Shown here: positions 1 to 9,183 of the stretch, one piece after another
Numbering within the stretch: position 1 is the first letter of the stretch
Layout: each line of letters opens with the position of its first letter
NCBI RefSeq assembly: GCF_024298925.1
Contig: NZ_CP101283.1
Span: 2,423,001 to 2,487,000 of the forward strand
Direction of reading: 5' to 3'
DNA: 64,000 nt
Source of the DNA: Phenylobacterium sp. LH3H17
GTDB lineage: Bacteria > Pseudomonadota > Alphaproteobacteria > Caulobacterales > Caulobacteraceae
Translations under genes and position numbers: made by a program
Notes under the pieces: generated by a model
The model's input: the letters and a program-made list of their open reading frames with translations, nothing else
Database searches by the model: none
Told to the model about the DNA's origin: nothing

Positions 1-2
1 CC

Positions 3-95
3 CTGCGCAAGGGCTCGCTCGTGGTCAATTCCAGCCAGGGTGGCGGGTCCAAGGACACCTGGGTCCTGGCCGACGGCAAGGAGGCGCAGCCATGA
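3..95 (+). CDS. C-terminal end of a circularly permuted ATP-grasp protein (partial)
   Basis: Only the last 30 codons lie in the window. They read [20 protein letters not shown] and then [10 protein letters not shown] before TGA. The [15 protein letters not shown] ending is characteristic of the circularly permuted ATP-grasp (type 2) family that sits beside alpha-E and transglutaminase genes. These are predicted ATP-dependent carboxylate-amine ligases acting in peptide synthesis or modification; the substrate is unknown. The stop overlaps the next start by four bases (ATGA), so translation is probably coupled. The 5' part lies outside the window. Confidence 0.85.
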   Translation: MRKGSLVVNSSQGGGSKDTWVLADGKEAQP

Positions 96-1033
96 TGCTC
101 GCGAGGGTCGCTGACAGTCTCTACTGGATCGGCCGATATGTGGAACGGGCCGAGCACATGTGCCGGCTCTCGGACGTCATGCTCAACGCCACCCTCGACC
201 GCACCGAGGGCGCGGCCCAGGTGGCCCGCATCGCCCTTGCCGCCGTCGGCGATTCCGACCGCGGCCATATCGCCAATCCCTATGAGGCGACCCTGGCCAT
301 GGCCCTCGACCGGGAGGACCCTGGCTCGATCGTCTCGTCCCTGGCGCTCGCCCGCGAAAACGCCCGCCAGGTGCGCGACCAGATCACCACAGAGACCTGG
401 GAGCGGCTGAACCTCATCTATCTGAAGATGACCGGCCCGGACGCCGCCAAGTCCTTCGCCGACGGCTCCTCGGCCTTCCTGCACGACGTGATCGCCGACC
501 TGCACCTGTTCCGCGGCGCGGCCGACGCCACCATGAGCCACGGCGAGGGATGGCGGTTCCTGCTGCTGGGCATGTATCTGGAGCGCGCCCAGCTCATCGG
601 CCGGCTGTTGGAGGTCTGTTTCGGCAACCGCCGCCGCGGCGCCTTCGACGAGCACTTCGCCCTGGTCAGCGTGCTGCGCATGAGCTGCGCGCTGGAGCCC
701 TACCTGAGGCGCTACACCGCCGACATCCAACCCCGGAAGGTCCTGGAGTTCCTGTTGCTGGACGAGGACTTCCCCCGCTCCATCCGGTTCGCCACCGCCC
801 GGATCGAGGAACACACCACCGCGGCCAGCCGCTATGTTGAAGCCGGGCACGCCGGGCCGGAGCGTCTGGCCGGGCGGCTGAAGGCGCGCCTGCAATACGC
901 TGACATGGACGAACTGCAGGTGGCCGGCGCCAGCGCGCTGATCTCCACCGTGCTGGACGAATGCGTGGCGATCCACCAGTCGATCTACGAGACCTTCGTC
1001 CACTATTCCCTTGAAATGCGACTGCCCGCCTGA
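92..1033 (+). CDS. Alpha-E domain protein (DUF403)
   Basis: This is a 313-residue, mostly alpha-helical protein. Its N-terminus, [20 protein letters not shown], is the signature of the alpha-E (DUF403) family, and the length fits. The family is a predicted partner of circularly permuted ATP-grasp ligases and transglutaminase-like peptidases in an uncharacterised peptide-modification system. That role comes from conserved gene order; no reaction is shown. It overlaps the upstream ATP-grasp gene by four bases, and the transglutaminase starts 11 bases after its stop, so the three form one operon. No signal peptide or membrane segment is visible, so it is probably cytoplasmic. Confidence 0.9.
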   Translation: MMLARVADSLYWIGRYVERAEHMCRLSDVMLNATLDRTEGAAQVARIALAAVGDSDRGHIANPYEATLAMALDREDPGSIVSSLALARENARQVRDQITTETWERLNLIYLKMTGPDAAKSFADGSSAFLHDVIADLHLFRGAADATMSHGEGWRFLLLGMYLERAQLIGRLLEVCFGNRRRGAFDEHFALVSVLRMSCALEPYLRRYTADIQPRKVLEFLLLDEDFPRSIRFATARIEEHTTAASRYVEAGHAGPERLAGRLKARLQYADMDELQVAGASALISTVLDECVAIHQSIYETFVHYSLEMRLPA

Positions 1034-1044
1034 GGCGCTGACCG

Positions 1045-2022
1045 ATGCTTTTGGAAGTCCGCCACGTCACCCAGTACCACTATGCCGAGCCCGTGCGCGA
1101 AAGCGTCATGGAGGTATGGATGCAGCCGCAGAAGGGCGCCCGCCAGCGGCTGGTCAGCTTCGACCTCGACCTCGACCCGGCCGCGCAGCTGTTCTCCTAC
1201 GCCGACCCATTCGGCAATGCGGTCTATCATTTCGACGTGCCCCAGCCGCACGACCGGCTGAACATCATCGCCCGCTCGGCGGTGGAGACCCAGGCGCCGG
1301 CCGCCCTGCCAGAGGCCCTGGACACGGGCGAATGGGACCGACTGCGCAGCGACTTCGTCCGCGGCGAGAATTTCGACTTCCTGCGCCATCATGGCTTCGC
1401 GGTGGAGACGCCGGCCCTGAAGGCCTTCGTCGCCGAGCGCGAGATCGACAGGCTGAAAGCCCTCGACCCTCTTCGTGCCGTGCGCGAACTGTCGAGGATC
1501 ATCTACGAGTCCTTCGAGTACGAGGCCGGCGTCACCCACGCCGACAGCCCCATCGACCACGCCCTGGAAACCCGCCGTGGGGTCTGCCAGGACTTCAGCC
1601 ACATCATGCTGGCGATCTGCCGATCCTGGGGCGTGCCGGCGCGCTATGTCTCGGGCTACCTGTTCACCGACCGCAAGGCCGGCGACCGCTCCGACCCGGA
1701 CGCTACGCATGCCTGGGTAGAGGTTTTCCTGCCCTCGACCCGCTGGATCGGCCTCGATCCCACCAACAACGTCATCGCCGGCGAGCGCCACATCGCCGCT
1801 GCCATGGGCCGGGACTACAACGACGTCCCGCCCTCGCGCGGGGTCTATAAGGGCGAGGCCGAGAGCCAGTTGGCGGTGGGGGTTTCGGTTCGCCGGGCGC
1901 GGGCGGCGGTTACGGAGCCGGAATTCATCCGCGCGGCCCAGCCCGCCTTCGCCCACGGTGGCCGCAGGCGCGGAGCCGCCGGCGGCCTGACCTACGACCA
2001 GCAGCAGCAGCAGCAGCAGTAG
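1045..2022 (+). CDS. Transglutaminase-like peptidase with an N-terminal beta domain and polyglutamine tail
   Basis: A 325-residue protein. The first ~90 residues match the Bact_transglu_N beta domain (LEVRHVTQYHYAEPV start). The transglutaminase core follows, with a visible Cys-His-Asp triad: C181 in GVCQDFSH, H222 in ATHAWVEV and D238 in GLDPTNN. The family contains thiol peptidases and amidases. As third gene of the ATP-grasp/alpha-E operon it probably cleaves or cross-links the peptide made by that system (inference). The C-terminus ends in seven consecutive glutamines encoded by an uninterrupted (CAG)7 run, an unusual low-complexity tail. No signal peptide is visible. Confidence 0.92.
   Translation: MLLEVRHVTQYHYAEPVRESVMEVWMQPQKGARQRLVSFDLDLDPAAQLFSYADPFGNAVYHFDVPQPHDRLNIIARSAVETQAPAALPEALDTGEWDRLRSDFVRGENFDFLRHHGFAVETPALKAFVAEREIDRLKALDPLRAVRELSRIIYESFEYEAGVTHADSPIDHALETRRGVCQDFSHIMLAICRSWGVPARYVSGYLFTDRKAGDRSDPDATHAWVEVFLPSTRWIGLDPTNNVIAGERHIAAAMGRDYNDVPPSRGVYKGEAESQLAVGVSVRRARAAVTEPEFIRAAQPAFAHGGRRRGAAGGLTYDQQQQQQQ
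1999..2019 (+). repeat. (CAG)7 trinucleotide repeat at the 3' end of the transglutaminase gene
   Basis: Seven perfect CAG codons stand directly before the TAG stop. Slippage by whole units would change only the number of C-terminal glutamines. Confidence 0.9.
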
Positions 2023-2028
2023 TGAGAG

Positions 2029-2157
2029 TTAGCGGCCCATCTGGAAAAGGGCGAAGCCCAGCAGCAGGGCGCCGACGAGGATGAAGCCGACCTCAAGCAC
2101 CATGGCGCGGTGCGGAGACGTCCGGAGACTCGCCAGAAACCGAAAAATCCAGGTCAT
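2029..2157 (-). CDS. Small single-pass membrane protein (42 aa), unknown function
   Basis: An ATG-started frame of 42 codons ends in TAA. The protein begins MTWIFRFLASLRTSPHRAMV and continues with a hydrophobic stretch (VGFILVGALLLGFALF) before QMGR. A basic N-terminus followed by one transmembrane helix is typical of small inner-membrane proteins. It lies about 60 bases downstream of cysA on the same strand and could be the last gene of the sulfate-transport operon. I do not recognise a family. Its short length is the main reason for caution. Confidence 0.5.
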   Translation of the reverse strand: MTWIFRFLASLRTSPHRAMVLEVGFILVGALLLGFALFQMGR

Positions 2158-2217
2158 CGCCGCCCCATTCCAGCGGAGGCAACATAGCGACGGCGCCTTA
2201 AGGTTGCAAGGCGCCGA

Positions 2218-3252
2218 CTACGCGCTGAAGATGTATGAGCGTTGTGCGGCGAGCCCCAGGCGGGCGCCGGGCTGGAACTGGCCGGCGAGTTCGCGTGAGA
2301 AGGCCGCCTCGATCCGCTGGCCGCCGAGGGTCAGGCCGTCCACCCTCACCACCGGACCGCTAGGCGCCACGCGCTCCGTGGTCAGGAAGAGCTGCTCCTG
2401 GCCGGCCGGGGCCAGGGTGAACTCATGGGGACGGACGAAGGCCACCGCCGCGCCGTCGCCGACGCCACGGGCCGGCAGCTCGATCTCGGCGGCGCGGAAC
2501 CGCCCGCCCTTCACCGCGCCCTCGAAGCGATTGGCCTCGCCGACGAAGCCGCAGACGAAGGCGCCGGCCGGCTGGTCGTGGACCTCGTGGGGCCTGCCCA
2601 CTTGCTCGATCACGCCGTTGTTGAGGATCGCCACCCGGTCGGCCAGCTCCAGGGCCTCCTCCTGATCATGGGTGACGAAGATGGTGGTGACCCCGGTGGC
2701 GTCGTGAATCCGGCGCAGCTCCTTGCGCAGGGACTTGCGCACCGTGGCGTCGAGGGCCCCGAAGGGCTCGTCCAGCAGTAGGACGCTGGGACTGACCGCC
2801 AGCGCGCGGGCGAGCGCGACGCGCTGCCGCTGGCCGCCGGAGAGCTGGGCCGGATAGCGCTTGCCAAGGTCGCCCAGCTCCACGAGCTGCAGCAGCTCGT
2901 CGACGCGGGCGGCGATCTCGCTCTTAGACGGCTTGTCGCCGCCCTTGCGCACGTCCAGGCCGAAGGCGACGTTGCGCGCCACGGTCATGTGGCGGAACAG
3001 GGCGTACTGCTGGAACACGAAGCCCACGCGACGGGCCGCGGCGCTGGCGTAGGTCATGTCCTGCTCGCCATAGAGCACCTGGCCCTTTTCGGGGAATTCC
3101 AGGCCGGCGATGACCCGCAGCAGGGTGGTCTTGCCCGAACCCGAGGGGCCGAGCAGGGCCAGAAGTTCGCCGTCGGCGATCTCCAGGCTCACCCCGTTCA
3201 GCGCCGGATAGCGACCGAAGGTCTTCTCCACCGAACGGATGGAAATGGTCAT
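2218..3252 (-). CDS. cysA: Sulfate/thiosulfate ABC transporter ATP-binding protein
   Basis: This 344-residue ATPase powers sulfate/thiosulfate import. Walker A is GPSGSGKT (residues 35-42), the signature is [15 protein letters not shown], Walker B is [12 protein letters not shown], and the H-loop is [14 protein letters not shown]. About 110 C-terminal residues form the regulatory OB/TOBE-like domain typical of CysA, which is longer than a bare ATPase. It follows cysW by 16 bases, so cysT-cysW-cysA are one operon. No sulfate-binding protein (sbp/cysP) gene is in the window, so that partner must be encoded elsewhere. Confidence 0.95.
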   Translation of the reverse strand: MTISIRSVEKTFGRYPALNGVSLEIADGELLALLGPSGSGKTTLLRVIAGLEFPEKGQVLYGEQDMTYASAAARRVGFVFQQYALFRHMTVARNVAFGLDVRKGGDKPSKSEIAARVDELLQLVELGDLGKRYPAQLSGGQRQRVALARALAVSPSVLLLDEPFGALDATVRKSLRKELRRIHDATGVTTIFVTHDQEEALELADRVAILNNGVIEQVGRPHEVHDQPAGAFVCGFVGEANRFEGAVKGGRFRAAEIELPARGVGDGAAVAFVRPHEFTLAPAGQEQLFLTTERVAPSGPVVRVDGLTLGGQRIEAAFSRELAGQFQPGARLGLAAQRSYIFSA

Positions 3253-3268
3253 ACGACGGGTCTCACGA

Positions 3269-4114
3269 TCAATGACGGCCGGGCCGCGTCTGCGGCTGGA
3301 TGAGTTCGAGACCGGCCTTCAGCACCAGGGTGACGATGGCCAGGAAGCAGAGCAGGGCGGCGACGGCGAAGGCGCCGACGAAGTCGTACTCGTTGTACAG
3401 GATCTCCACATGGAGCGGCATGGTGTTGGTCAGGCCGCGGATGTGGCCCGAGACCACCGAGACCGCGCCGAACTCCCCCATCGCCCGGGCGTTGCACAGC
3501 AGCACGCCGTACAGCAGCCCCCAGCGGATATTCGGCGCGGTCACGCTCCAGAAGGTGCGCAGGCCCGATGCGCCCATCGAGACCGCGGCCTCCTCCTCGT
3601 CCGTCCCCTGCTCTTGCATCAGCGGGATCAGCTCGCGGGCGATGAACGGGAAGGTGACGAATATGGTCGCCAGCACGATGCCCGGAATTGCGAAAATCAC
3701 CTTGATGTCGTGCTCGATCAGCCAGGGACCGAACCAGCCCTGGGCCCCGAACACCAGCACATAGATCAGGCCCGCCACCACCGGCGACACCGAGAACGGC
3801 AGGTCGATCAGGGTGATCAGGAAGGCCTTGCCCGGGAACTGGTGTTTGGCGATCGCCCAGGCGGCGCAGACCCCGAACACCGCGTTGAACGGCACGGTGA
3901 TCGCCGCGGTGATCAGGGTTAGCTTGATCGCGGCGCGGGCGTCCTCCTGCCCCATCGCCTCCAGGGCCGGTCCCATACCCTTGCGCAGGGCCTCGAAGAA
4001 CACCGTGACCATGGGCAGGATCAGCACGCTGACCAGGAACATGGCCACCAGGGTGAGGACGATGGCCTTGGCCCAGGCGGGATCCTCGGTGGGGTGGCGC
4101 GGGCGGCGGCTCAT
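3269..4114 (-). CDS. cysW: Sulfate ABC transporter permease CysW
   Basis: A 281-residue inner-membrane permease with about six hydrophobic helices. It has the binding-protein-dependent permease EAA motif (around [20 protein letters not shown]) that docks onto the ATPase. CysW pairs with CysT to form the channel for sulfate and thiosulfate. Its start overlaps the cysT stop by four bases, a sign of translational coupling. Length and gene order match the usual cysTWA arrangement. Confidence 0.94.
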   Translation of the reverse strand: MSRRPRHPTEDPAWAKAIVLTLVAMFLVSVLILPMVTVFFEALRKGMGPALEAMGQEDARAAIKLTLITAAITVPFNAVFGVCAAWAIAKHQFPGKAFLITLIDLPFSVSPVVAGLIYVLVFGAQGWFGPWLIEHDIKVIFAIPGIVLATIFVTFPFIARELIPLMQEQGTDEEEAAVSMGASGLRTFWSVTAPNIRWGLLYGVLLCNARAMGEFGAVSVVSGHIRGLTNTMPLHVEILYNEYDFVGAFAVAALLCFLAIVTLVLKAGLELIQPQTRPGRH

Positions 4115-4971
4115 GAAAAGCGCCTCGCCCAGGCCTGGACGGCGTTGATGAAGAACAGCATCAGGAATGAGACGCCCAGCATGACCACCGCCACGGTGGC
4201 CGCCCCGGCATAGTCGTACTGCTCCAGCTCGATGACGATCAGCAACGGCGCGATCTCGGACTTGTAGGGCATGTTGCCCGCGATGAAGATCACCGAGCCG
4301 TACTCCCCGACCCCACGGGCGAAGGCGAGCGCGAATCCGGTGAGCCAGGCGGGCCCCAGCGCCGGCAGGATCACGCGCAGGATGGTGTCCAGCCTGTTGG
4401 CGCCCAGGCTGGCCGCCGCCTCCTCAACATCGTGGGCGAGGTCCCGCATCACCGGCTCCAGGGTCCGCACGACGAACGGCAGGCCGATAAAGGTGAGCGC
4501 GATGACCACGCCCAGCGGCGTGTAGGCGATCTTGATCCCGGACGGCGCGAACAGGGCGCCGACCCAGCCGTTGGGGGCGTAGAGGGTGGCGAGCGCGATG
4601 CCGGCCACCGCGGTGGGCAAGGCGAAGGGCAGGTCGATGACGCCATTGACCAGGCTCTTTAAGGGAAACTCATAGCGGACCAGGGCCCAGCATGTCAGGA
4701 CCCCGAACACCCCATTGACCAGGGCCGCCACCAGGGCCGCCCCGAAGGACAGCCGGTAGGCGGTGAGCGCCCGCGCGTTGAAGGCCGCCTCCAGGAGTTC
4801 CGGAAAGGTCTGCTGCGAGGCCTTCAGCGCCACCGCGACCAGCGGGATCAGGACCACGAGCGACAGGATTGACAGCGTCACGCCCAGGGTCAGCGAGAAC
4901 CCGGGGATCGCCGAGCGACGGCGGAACACCGGTCTGCGCGGCGCGGTCTGTGGCGGGTGGGTCGCCGTCAT
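4111..4971 (-). CDS. cysT: Sulfate ABC transporter permease CysT
   Basis: A 286-residue permease with about six membrane segments and a permease loop around [20 protein letters not shown]. It is the first gene of the cysT-cysW-cysA operon and forms the channel with CysW. The N-terminal ~20 residues are polar and proline/arginine-rich (cytoplasmic) before the first helix. The expected upstream sbp gene is missing here. The 226 bases between this start and the tRNA should hold the operon promoter, but I could not assign a regulator site there. Confidence 0.94.
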   Translation of the reverse strand: MTATHPPQTAPRRPVFRRRSAIPGFSLTLGVTLSILSLVVLIPLVAVALKASQQTFPELLEAAFNARALTAYRLSFGAALVAALVNGVFGVLTCWALVRYEFPLKSLVNGVIDLPFALPTAVAGIALATLYAPNGWVGALFAPSGIKIAYTPLGVVIALTFIGLPFVVRTLEPVMRDLAHDVEEAAASLGANRLDTILRVILPALGPAWLTGFALAFARGVGEYGSVIFIAGNMPYKSEIAPLLIVIELEQYDYAGAATVAVVMLGVSFLMLFFINAVQAWARRFS

Positions 4972-5197
4972 GCGGTAGTGCTTCGCCTCAGGATTGATAC
5001 CCAGCTTGGCTAATTCCTACTCATCCTATGGACAATATAGATTTTCTGGAGGCGGGAGGGCAAACTCTCACGCCTCGCCTGCCACGCCTGTGGAACCAGC
5101 CGAAAACGCGCGGCGTAGCGCGCGAGTTTGGGCGACCCTTTCGAAGGCGAGCTTCGCGATCATTCCACTGTCTCCGAGCTGAGGTCGGGACAGGGAA

Positions 5198-5272
5198 TGG
5201 TAGGCCGGGTGAGGTTCGAACTCACGACCATTCGATTAAAAGTCGAATGCTCTACCACTGAGCTACCGGCCC
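5198..5272 (-). tRNA. tRNA-Lys (UUU anticodon)
   Basis: The minus strand folds as a full cloverleaf. The acceptor stem is GGGCCGG paired with CCGGCCT (a G-U pair at 1:72), followed by A73 and an encoded CCA. The D-arm GCTC...GAGC is present, and the anticodon stem ATTCGA/TCGAAT frames the loop CTTTTAA, so the anticodon is TTT (lysine). The T-arm GTGAG-TTCGAAC-CTCAC is perfect. Length is 75 nt including CCA. Confidence 0.98.
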
Positions 5273-5392
5273 TTGGCGCGGCGCGTTTGGGGCGCCGGGC
5301 GAAGCGGCGCGGACCTTAGGCGGGCGTCCGCGCTGGGGCAAGGCCGGGCGGGACCCTTTCCATCGGGGATGGCGTAGGGCTAGACTCACACC

Positions 5393-5980
5393 ATGCGCGC
5401 CGCGTTCCGAATCCTGCCTCTCCTCCTCCTGCTGGCCGGCTGCATGACCACTCGCGCCGACGGTTCGCCGGAGGTCCAGACGACGTCGGAGGCGAAGCGC
5501 GAAAGCATGGGCGCCGCCGTCGCGGCCCCCCTGCGTGACGTCAACCTGCTGCGCACCAAGATCCCGCCGGTGCTGCTGGAGGCCCTGGCCGATCCCTATC
5601 AGCGACCGGTCCCGGCGACCTGCGCGCGGTTGGTGGCGCTGATCCAGCCGTTGAACGCCGCCATGGGCGACGACCTGGACGAGCCTGACATCGAGAACCT
5701 GAGCGTCCAGGTCCGCGGCAAGGACGCCGCCCTGGGCGCGGTGGCTAGCGTCGCCTCCGACATCATTCCCTTCCGCGGCTGGGTTCGGAAGCTCACCGGC
5801 GCTGAGCGGCACGACACCCTGGTGGCAGCGGCGATTACAGCCGGCGGGGTGCGACGGGCCTATCTGAAGGGCCTGGGCGAGGCGCGCGGCTGCCCGCCCC
5901 CGGCGACGCCCTCGCACATCCTGACCGGCGCCACCGAGGTCCGCACCCAGGAAGTGAAGCCCCGCTACCCGATCCGCTGA
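5393..5980 (+). CDS. Predicted lipoprotein of unknown function
   Basis: A 195-residue protein with a classic lipoprotein signal: MRAAFRIL, a leucine run, and lipobox LAGC with the lipidated cysteine at residue 17. The mature part has no motif I recognise. A hydrophobic stretch around [20 protein letters not shown] may contact the membrane, and cysteine pairs are possible (C51, C166). It lies between the tRNA and tgt. Its 3' end overlaps the convergent tgt stop by 16 bases, so there is no room for a separate terminator. Confidence 0.75.
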   Translation: MRAAFRILPLLLLLAGCMTTRADGSPEVQTTSEAKRESMGAAVAAPLRDVNLLRTKIPPVLLEALADPYQRPVPATCARLVALIQPLNAAMGDDLDEPDIENLSVQVRGKDAALGAVASVASDIIPFRGWVRKLTGAERHDTLVAAAITAGGVRRAYLKGLGEARGCPPPATPSHILTGATEVRTQEVKPRYPIR

Positions 5981-7080
5981 CGGGCCTTGAACTCACGGCG
6001 GAAGGCCTCGAAGCGGCCTTCGGCGATGGCGCTGCGCATGGCGGCGGTCAGGGCCTGGAAGTGGGCGATGTTGTGCCAGGAGAGCAGCACCTGGCCCAGG
6101 ATCTCCTGCGACTTCACCAAGTGGTGCAGATAGGCTTTGGAATAGTGGCTGGAGGCCGGGCAGTCGCTGGTGTCGTCCAGCGGGCTGTCGTCTTCAGCGA
6201 ACCGGGCGTTCTTGAGGTTGACCGAGCCTTCCCAGGTCCAGGCCTGGCCGTGCCGGCCCGACCTGGTAGGCAGGACGCAATCGAACATGTCGATCCCGCG
6301 GGCCACAGCCTCCACGAGGTCGATGGGCTTGCCGACTCCCATCAGGTAGCGCGGCCGGTCGGCCGGCAGCATCGCCGGCGCATAATCCAACACCTCACAC
6401 ATGGCCGCGTGGCCCTCGCCAACCGCCAGGCCGCCCAGGGCGTAGCCGTCGTAGCCGGTCTCGATCAGCCGGTCGGCCGACTCCTTGCGAAGATGCTCGA
6501 AGGTCGAGCCCTGCTGGATGCCGAACAGGGCCTGGCCCTCGCGCTCGCCGAAGGCCGCCTTGGACCGCGCGCCCCAGCGGGCCGACAGGCGCATGGCCTC
6601 GGCCGCGCGCTTCTCCTCCGCCGGCCAGGCGACGCACTCATCCAGCTGCATGACGATGTCGGAGCCCAGCAGGTCGGCCTGGATCTCGATGGAACGCTCG
6701 GGCGTCAGCACGTGGCGCGAGCCGTCGATATGGCTCTGGAAGGCCACCGACTCCTCGGTGACCTTTGCGATCTTCGACAGACTCATCACCTGGAAGCCGC
6801 CGGAGTCGGTGAGGATGGGTCGCTCCCAGCGCATGAACCGGTGCAGCCCGCCCAGCCGCGCCACCCGCTCGGCGGTGGGGCGCAGCATCAGGTGATAGGT
6901 GTTGCCCAAGATGATGTCGGCGCCGGTCTGGGCGACCTGGTCGACGGTCATGGCCTTCACCGTGGCCGCCGTGCCCACGGGCATGAAGGCCGGCGTGCGG
7001 ATGTCGCCGCGGGGGGTCTTCAGGACTCCGGTCCGGGCCGAGCCTTCTGTCGCGGCGATCTCGAAGTCAAAGGCGGCCAT
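5965..7080 (-). CDS. tgt: Queuine tRNA-ribosyltransferase
   Basis: A 371-residue enzyme that swaps guanine-34 for preQ1 in GUN-anticodon tRNAs. The active-site aspartate lies in [11 protein letters not shown] (D92), and the nucleophile motif is [15 protein letters not shown]. The usual C-terminal zinc site (Cys-x-Cys-x2-Cys, E. coli C302/C304/C307) reads S-D-C-P-A-S here, so only the middle cysteine remains. The following YSKAYLHHL block and the later histidine (SWHN) are conserved. It shares one base with the queA stop (TGATG), forming a queA-tgt operon. Apart from the altered zinc site the family match is full length. Confidence 0.96.
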   Translation of the reverse strand: MAAFDFEIAATEGSARTGVLKTPRGDIRTPAFMPVGTAATVKAMTVDQVAQTGADIILGNTYHLMLRPTAERVARLGGLHRFMRWERPILTDSGGFQVMSLSKIAKVTEESVAFQSHIDGSRHVLTPERSIEIQADLLGSDIVMQLDECVAWPAEEKRAAEAMRLSARWGARSKAAFGEREGQALFGIQQGSTFEHLRKESADRLIETGYDGYALGGLAVGEGHAAMCEVLDYAPAMLPADRPRYLMGVGKPIDLVEAVARGIDMFDCVLPTRSGRHGQAWTWEGSVNLKNARFAEDDSPLDDTSDCPASSHYSKAYLHHLVKSQEILGQVLLSWHNIAHFQALTAAMRSAIAEGRFEAFRREFKARQRIG

Positions 7081-8156
7081 CAGGCGGCGCTCCAGAGCAG
7101 GCTCGCATCGCCATAGGAATAGAAGCGATAGCCGTCCGCGATGGCGTGGGCGTATGCGCGCTTCATGGTCTCCTGGCCGGCGAAGGCGCTGACCAGCATG
7201 AACAGGGTCGACTTGGGCAGGTGGAAGTTGGTCATCAGCCCGTCGACGGCGCGAAACCGGTAGCCCGGCGTAATGAAGATGGCGGTCTCGGCCGCGAAGG
7301 GCCTGACCACCCCGTCCTCGCCGGTGGCGCTCTCGATCAGCCGCAGCGACGTGGTGCCGACGCAGACGATCCGGCCGCCGGCGGCCTTGGCGGCGTTCAG
7401 GGCCTCGGCCGTGGCGGCGTCGACCTCTCCATATTCGGCGTGCATCCGGTGGTCGGCCAGGTTCTCGGTCTTCACCGGCAGGAAGGTCCCCGCACCCACG
7501 TGCAGGGTCACGAACTGCAGGCCCACGCCCATGGCCGCTAGCCGCGCCATCAGCTCAGGCGTGAAGTGAAGGCCGGCGGTGGGCGCAGCGACCGAGCCTT
7601 CCTCGTCGGCATAGACAGTCTGGTAGTCGGCCCGGTCGCGGTCGTCCTCACCCCGCTTGGCGGCGATGTAAGGCGGCAGCGGCATCGCGCCGCGCTCGGC
7701 GATGGCAGCGTCCAGGTCGGGGCCCATGAGGTCAAAGCTGAGCGTCACCTCCCCGCCCTCGCCCTTTTCCATCAGGGTGGCGTCGAGGGCTCCGAGATAG
7801 CAGGCGCGATCATGCATGGAGCCGAAATGCACCCGGTCCCCGGGCGACAAGCGCTTGCCGGGCCGCATGAAGGCCGTCCAGCGCGAGGGTGACAACCGTC
7901 GGTGAAGGGTGGCCTCTACTGCGATATCGGAGCCCTCGCGGGTGCGCCGGCCCTTGAGCCGGGCCGGGATCACCTTGGTGTCGTTGAACACCAGCACATC
8001 GCCCGCCCGGAGCTCGCCGGGCAGGTCGCCTACCTTGAGGTCACGGAAGGCCGCGCCAGGCGCCACCAGCAGCAGGCGAGCGGAATCGCGCGGGCTCGCG
8101 GGCCGCAGGGCGATGCGGTCCTCGGGCAGGTCGAAATCGAAATCGGCAAGCTGCAT
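7080..8156 (-). CDS. queA: S-adenosylmethionine:tRNA ribosyltransferase-isomerase
   Basis: A 358-residue enzyme that converts preQ1-tRNA to epoxyqueuosine-tRNA using the ribosyl group of SAM. Recognisable blocks are the start [45 protein letters not shown] and [12 protein letters not shown]-type (here [17 protein letters not shown]). Length is normal. It is the first gene of the queA-tgt operon and is coupled to tgt by a TGATG overlap. No preQ1 riboswitch is apparent in the short gap before it. Confidence 0.96.
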   Translation of the reverse strand: MQLADFDFDLPEDRIALRPASPRDSARLLLVAPGAAFRDLKVGDLPGELRAGDVLVFNDTKVIPARLKGRRTREGSDIAVEATLHRRLSPSRWTAFMRPGKRLSPGDRVHFGSMHDRACYLGALDATLMEKGEGGEVTLSFDLMGPDLDAAIAERGAMPLPPYIAAKRGEDDRDRADYQTVYADEEGSVAAPTAGLHFTPELMARLAAMGVGLQFVTLHVGAGTFLPVKTENLADHRMHAEYGEVDAATAEALNAAKAAGGRIVCVGTTSLRLIESATGEDGVVRPFAAETAIFITPGYRFRAVDGLMTNFHLPKSTLFMLVSAFAGQETMKRAYAHAIADGYRFYSYGDASLLWSAA

Positions 8157-8219
8157 GGGCCGGCCTGAAGGCCATGGGAGGGCTCACGCGTCAAGCGCGG
8201 CTCTATGCTAGGTGGGCGT

Positions 8220-9179
8220 ATGGGCTTCCTTCGAATCGTCGCGACCAGCCTCGGCGCCCTGTGCGCCCTGGCCGCGGTCCTGGCCCAGGGCGGGCGCTGG
8301 AGCGGCGTGCTGGACGCGCTCACCCACCTGGCCCCGCTCTATCTGGCAGGCGGCGTCCTGGTGCTGGCCCTTGCGCTTTTCACGCCGCAGCGGCTAGGCG
8401 GAACGCGGCTGGCGATCCTCGGCGGCATCGCTGTCCTCGGCGCGCTGGTCCTAGTGTTGCCGGAGCTGACCTCCCCGGTTTCGCCCACGGCGCCGCCCGA
8501 CGCGCCTGGGCGGCTGAAGCTGATCCAGTTCAACGCCGAGCCGGACCCGGCCCACTACGCCACCCAGGTCCGGTGGCTGGTCGATCAGGATCCCGACGTC
8601 CTGGTGCTGGAGGGCTCAGAGCCGCGGCTTCGCGCCGCGATACTGCAGCGCATGCCGCGCCACCTGACCTGCTCGCCGAACTGCGACGTCGCCATCTACA
8701 GTCGCGCACGCCCGGCGGCGATCGACCGCTTCGGCGGCGGTCGCTACGGCTTGGGCCCGCAGATCGCGGTGGTGCATTTTTCGCCGAGCGATGGCGGCCA
8801 CACGATCGTCGGTCTGCACTATGCCCGTCCCGGCAGCGTGGCCAAGAGCTCGAAGACGGCCACGGCGGTCGTCCAGTCCGAGAACAGCCGCCGCATGCTT
8901 AAGGCCGTCCAGCCCCTGCCCAAGGCGCGCCTGATCGTGGCCGGGGACTTCAATTCGGCGCCCTGGTCGTTCGTGCGCCGCCGCGAGGACGCCGCCCTGG
9001 GAATCGAACGCCGCACCAGGGCGCTGTTCTCCTGGCCGGCCCAGGGACCAACCCCGCCGTTCCTCCCCATCGACCACGTCTATGCCGGCCCCGCCTGGAA
9101 GACGGTGAGCGTTCGGCGCGGTCCTCGCATCGGGTCCGACCACTATCCCGTGGTTGCAGTCCTGGCGCAGGCCCCGTAG
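8220..9179 (+). CDS. Membrane-anchored endonuclease/exonuclease/phosphatase-family protein, copy 1
   Basis: A 319-residue protein. Its N-terminal ~100 residues form three hydrophobic helices. An EEP-superfamily domain follows, with KLIQFNAE, DVLVLEGSE, GLHYARPG, VAGDFNSAPW and a terminal GSDHYPVV that contains the catalytic Asp-His. These are the metal-dependent phosphodiesterase/endonuclease motifs; the active domain is probably periplasmic. ATG 8220 was chosen over ATG 8205 because AGGTGGG lies six bases upstream. The next gene is a paralogue that starts four bases after this stop. Substrate unknown. Confidence 0.85.
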   Translation: MGFLRIVATSLGALCALAAVLAQGGRWSGVLDALTHLAPLYLAGGVLVLALALFTPQRLGGTRLAILGGIAVLGALVLVLPELTSPVSPTAPPDAPGRLKLIQFNAEPDPAHYATQVRWLVDQDPDVLVLEGSEPRLRAAILQRMPRHLTCSPNCDVAIYSRARPAAIDRFGGGRYGLGPQIAVVHFSPSDGGHTIVGLHYARPGSVAKSSKTATAVVQSENSRRMLKAVQPLPKARLIVAGDFNSAPWSFVRRREDAALGIERRTRALFSWPAQGPTPPFLPIDHVYAGPAWKTVSVRRGPRIGSDHYPVVAVLAQAP

Positions 9180-9183
9180 CGCG

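Noticed and set aside
8157-8219. preQ1 riboswitch before queA
   Set aside because: The gap is only about 60 bases, shared with a divergent gene, and I see no aptamer-like sequence.
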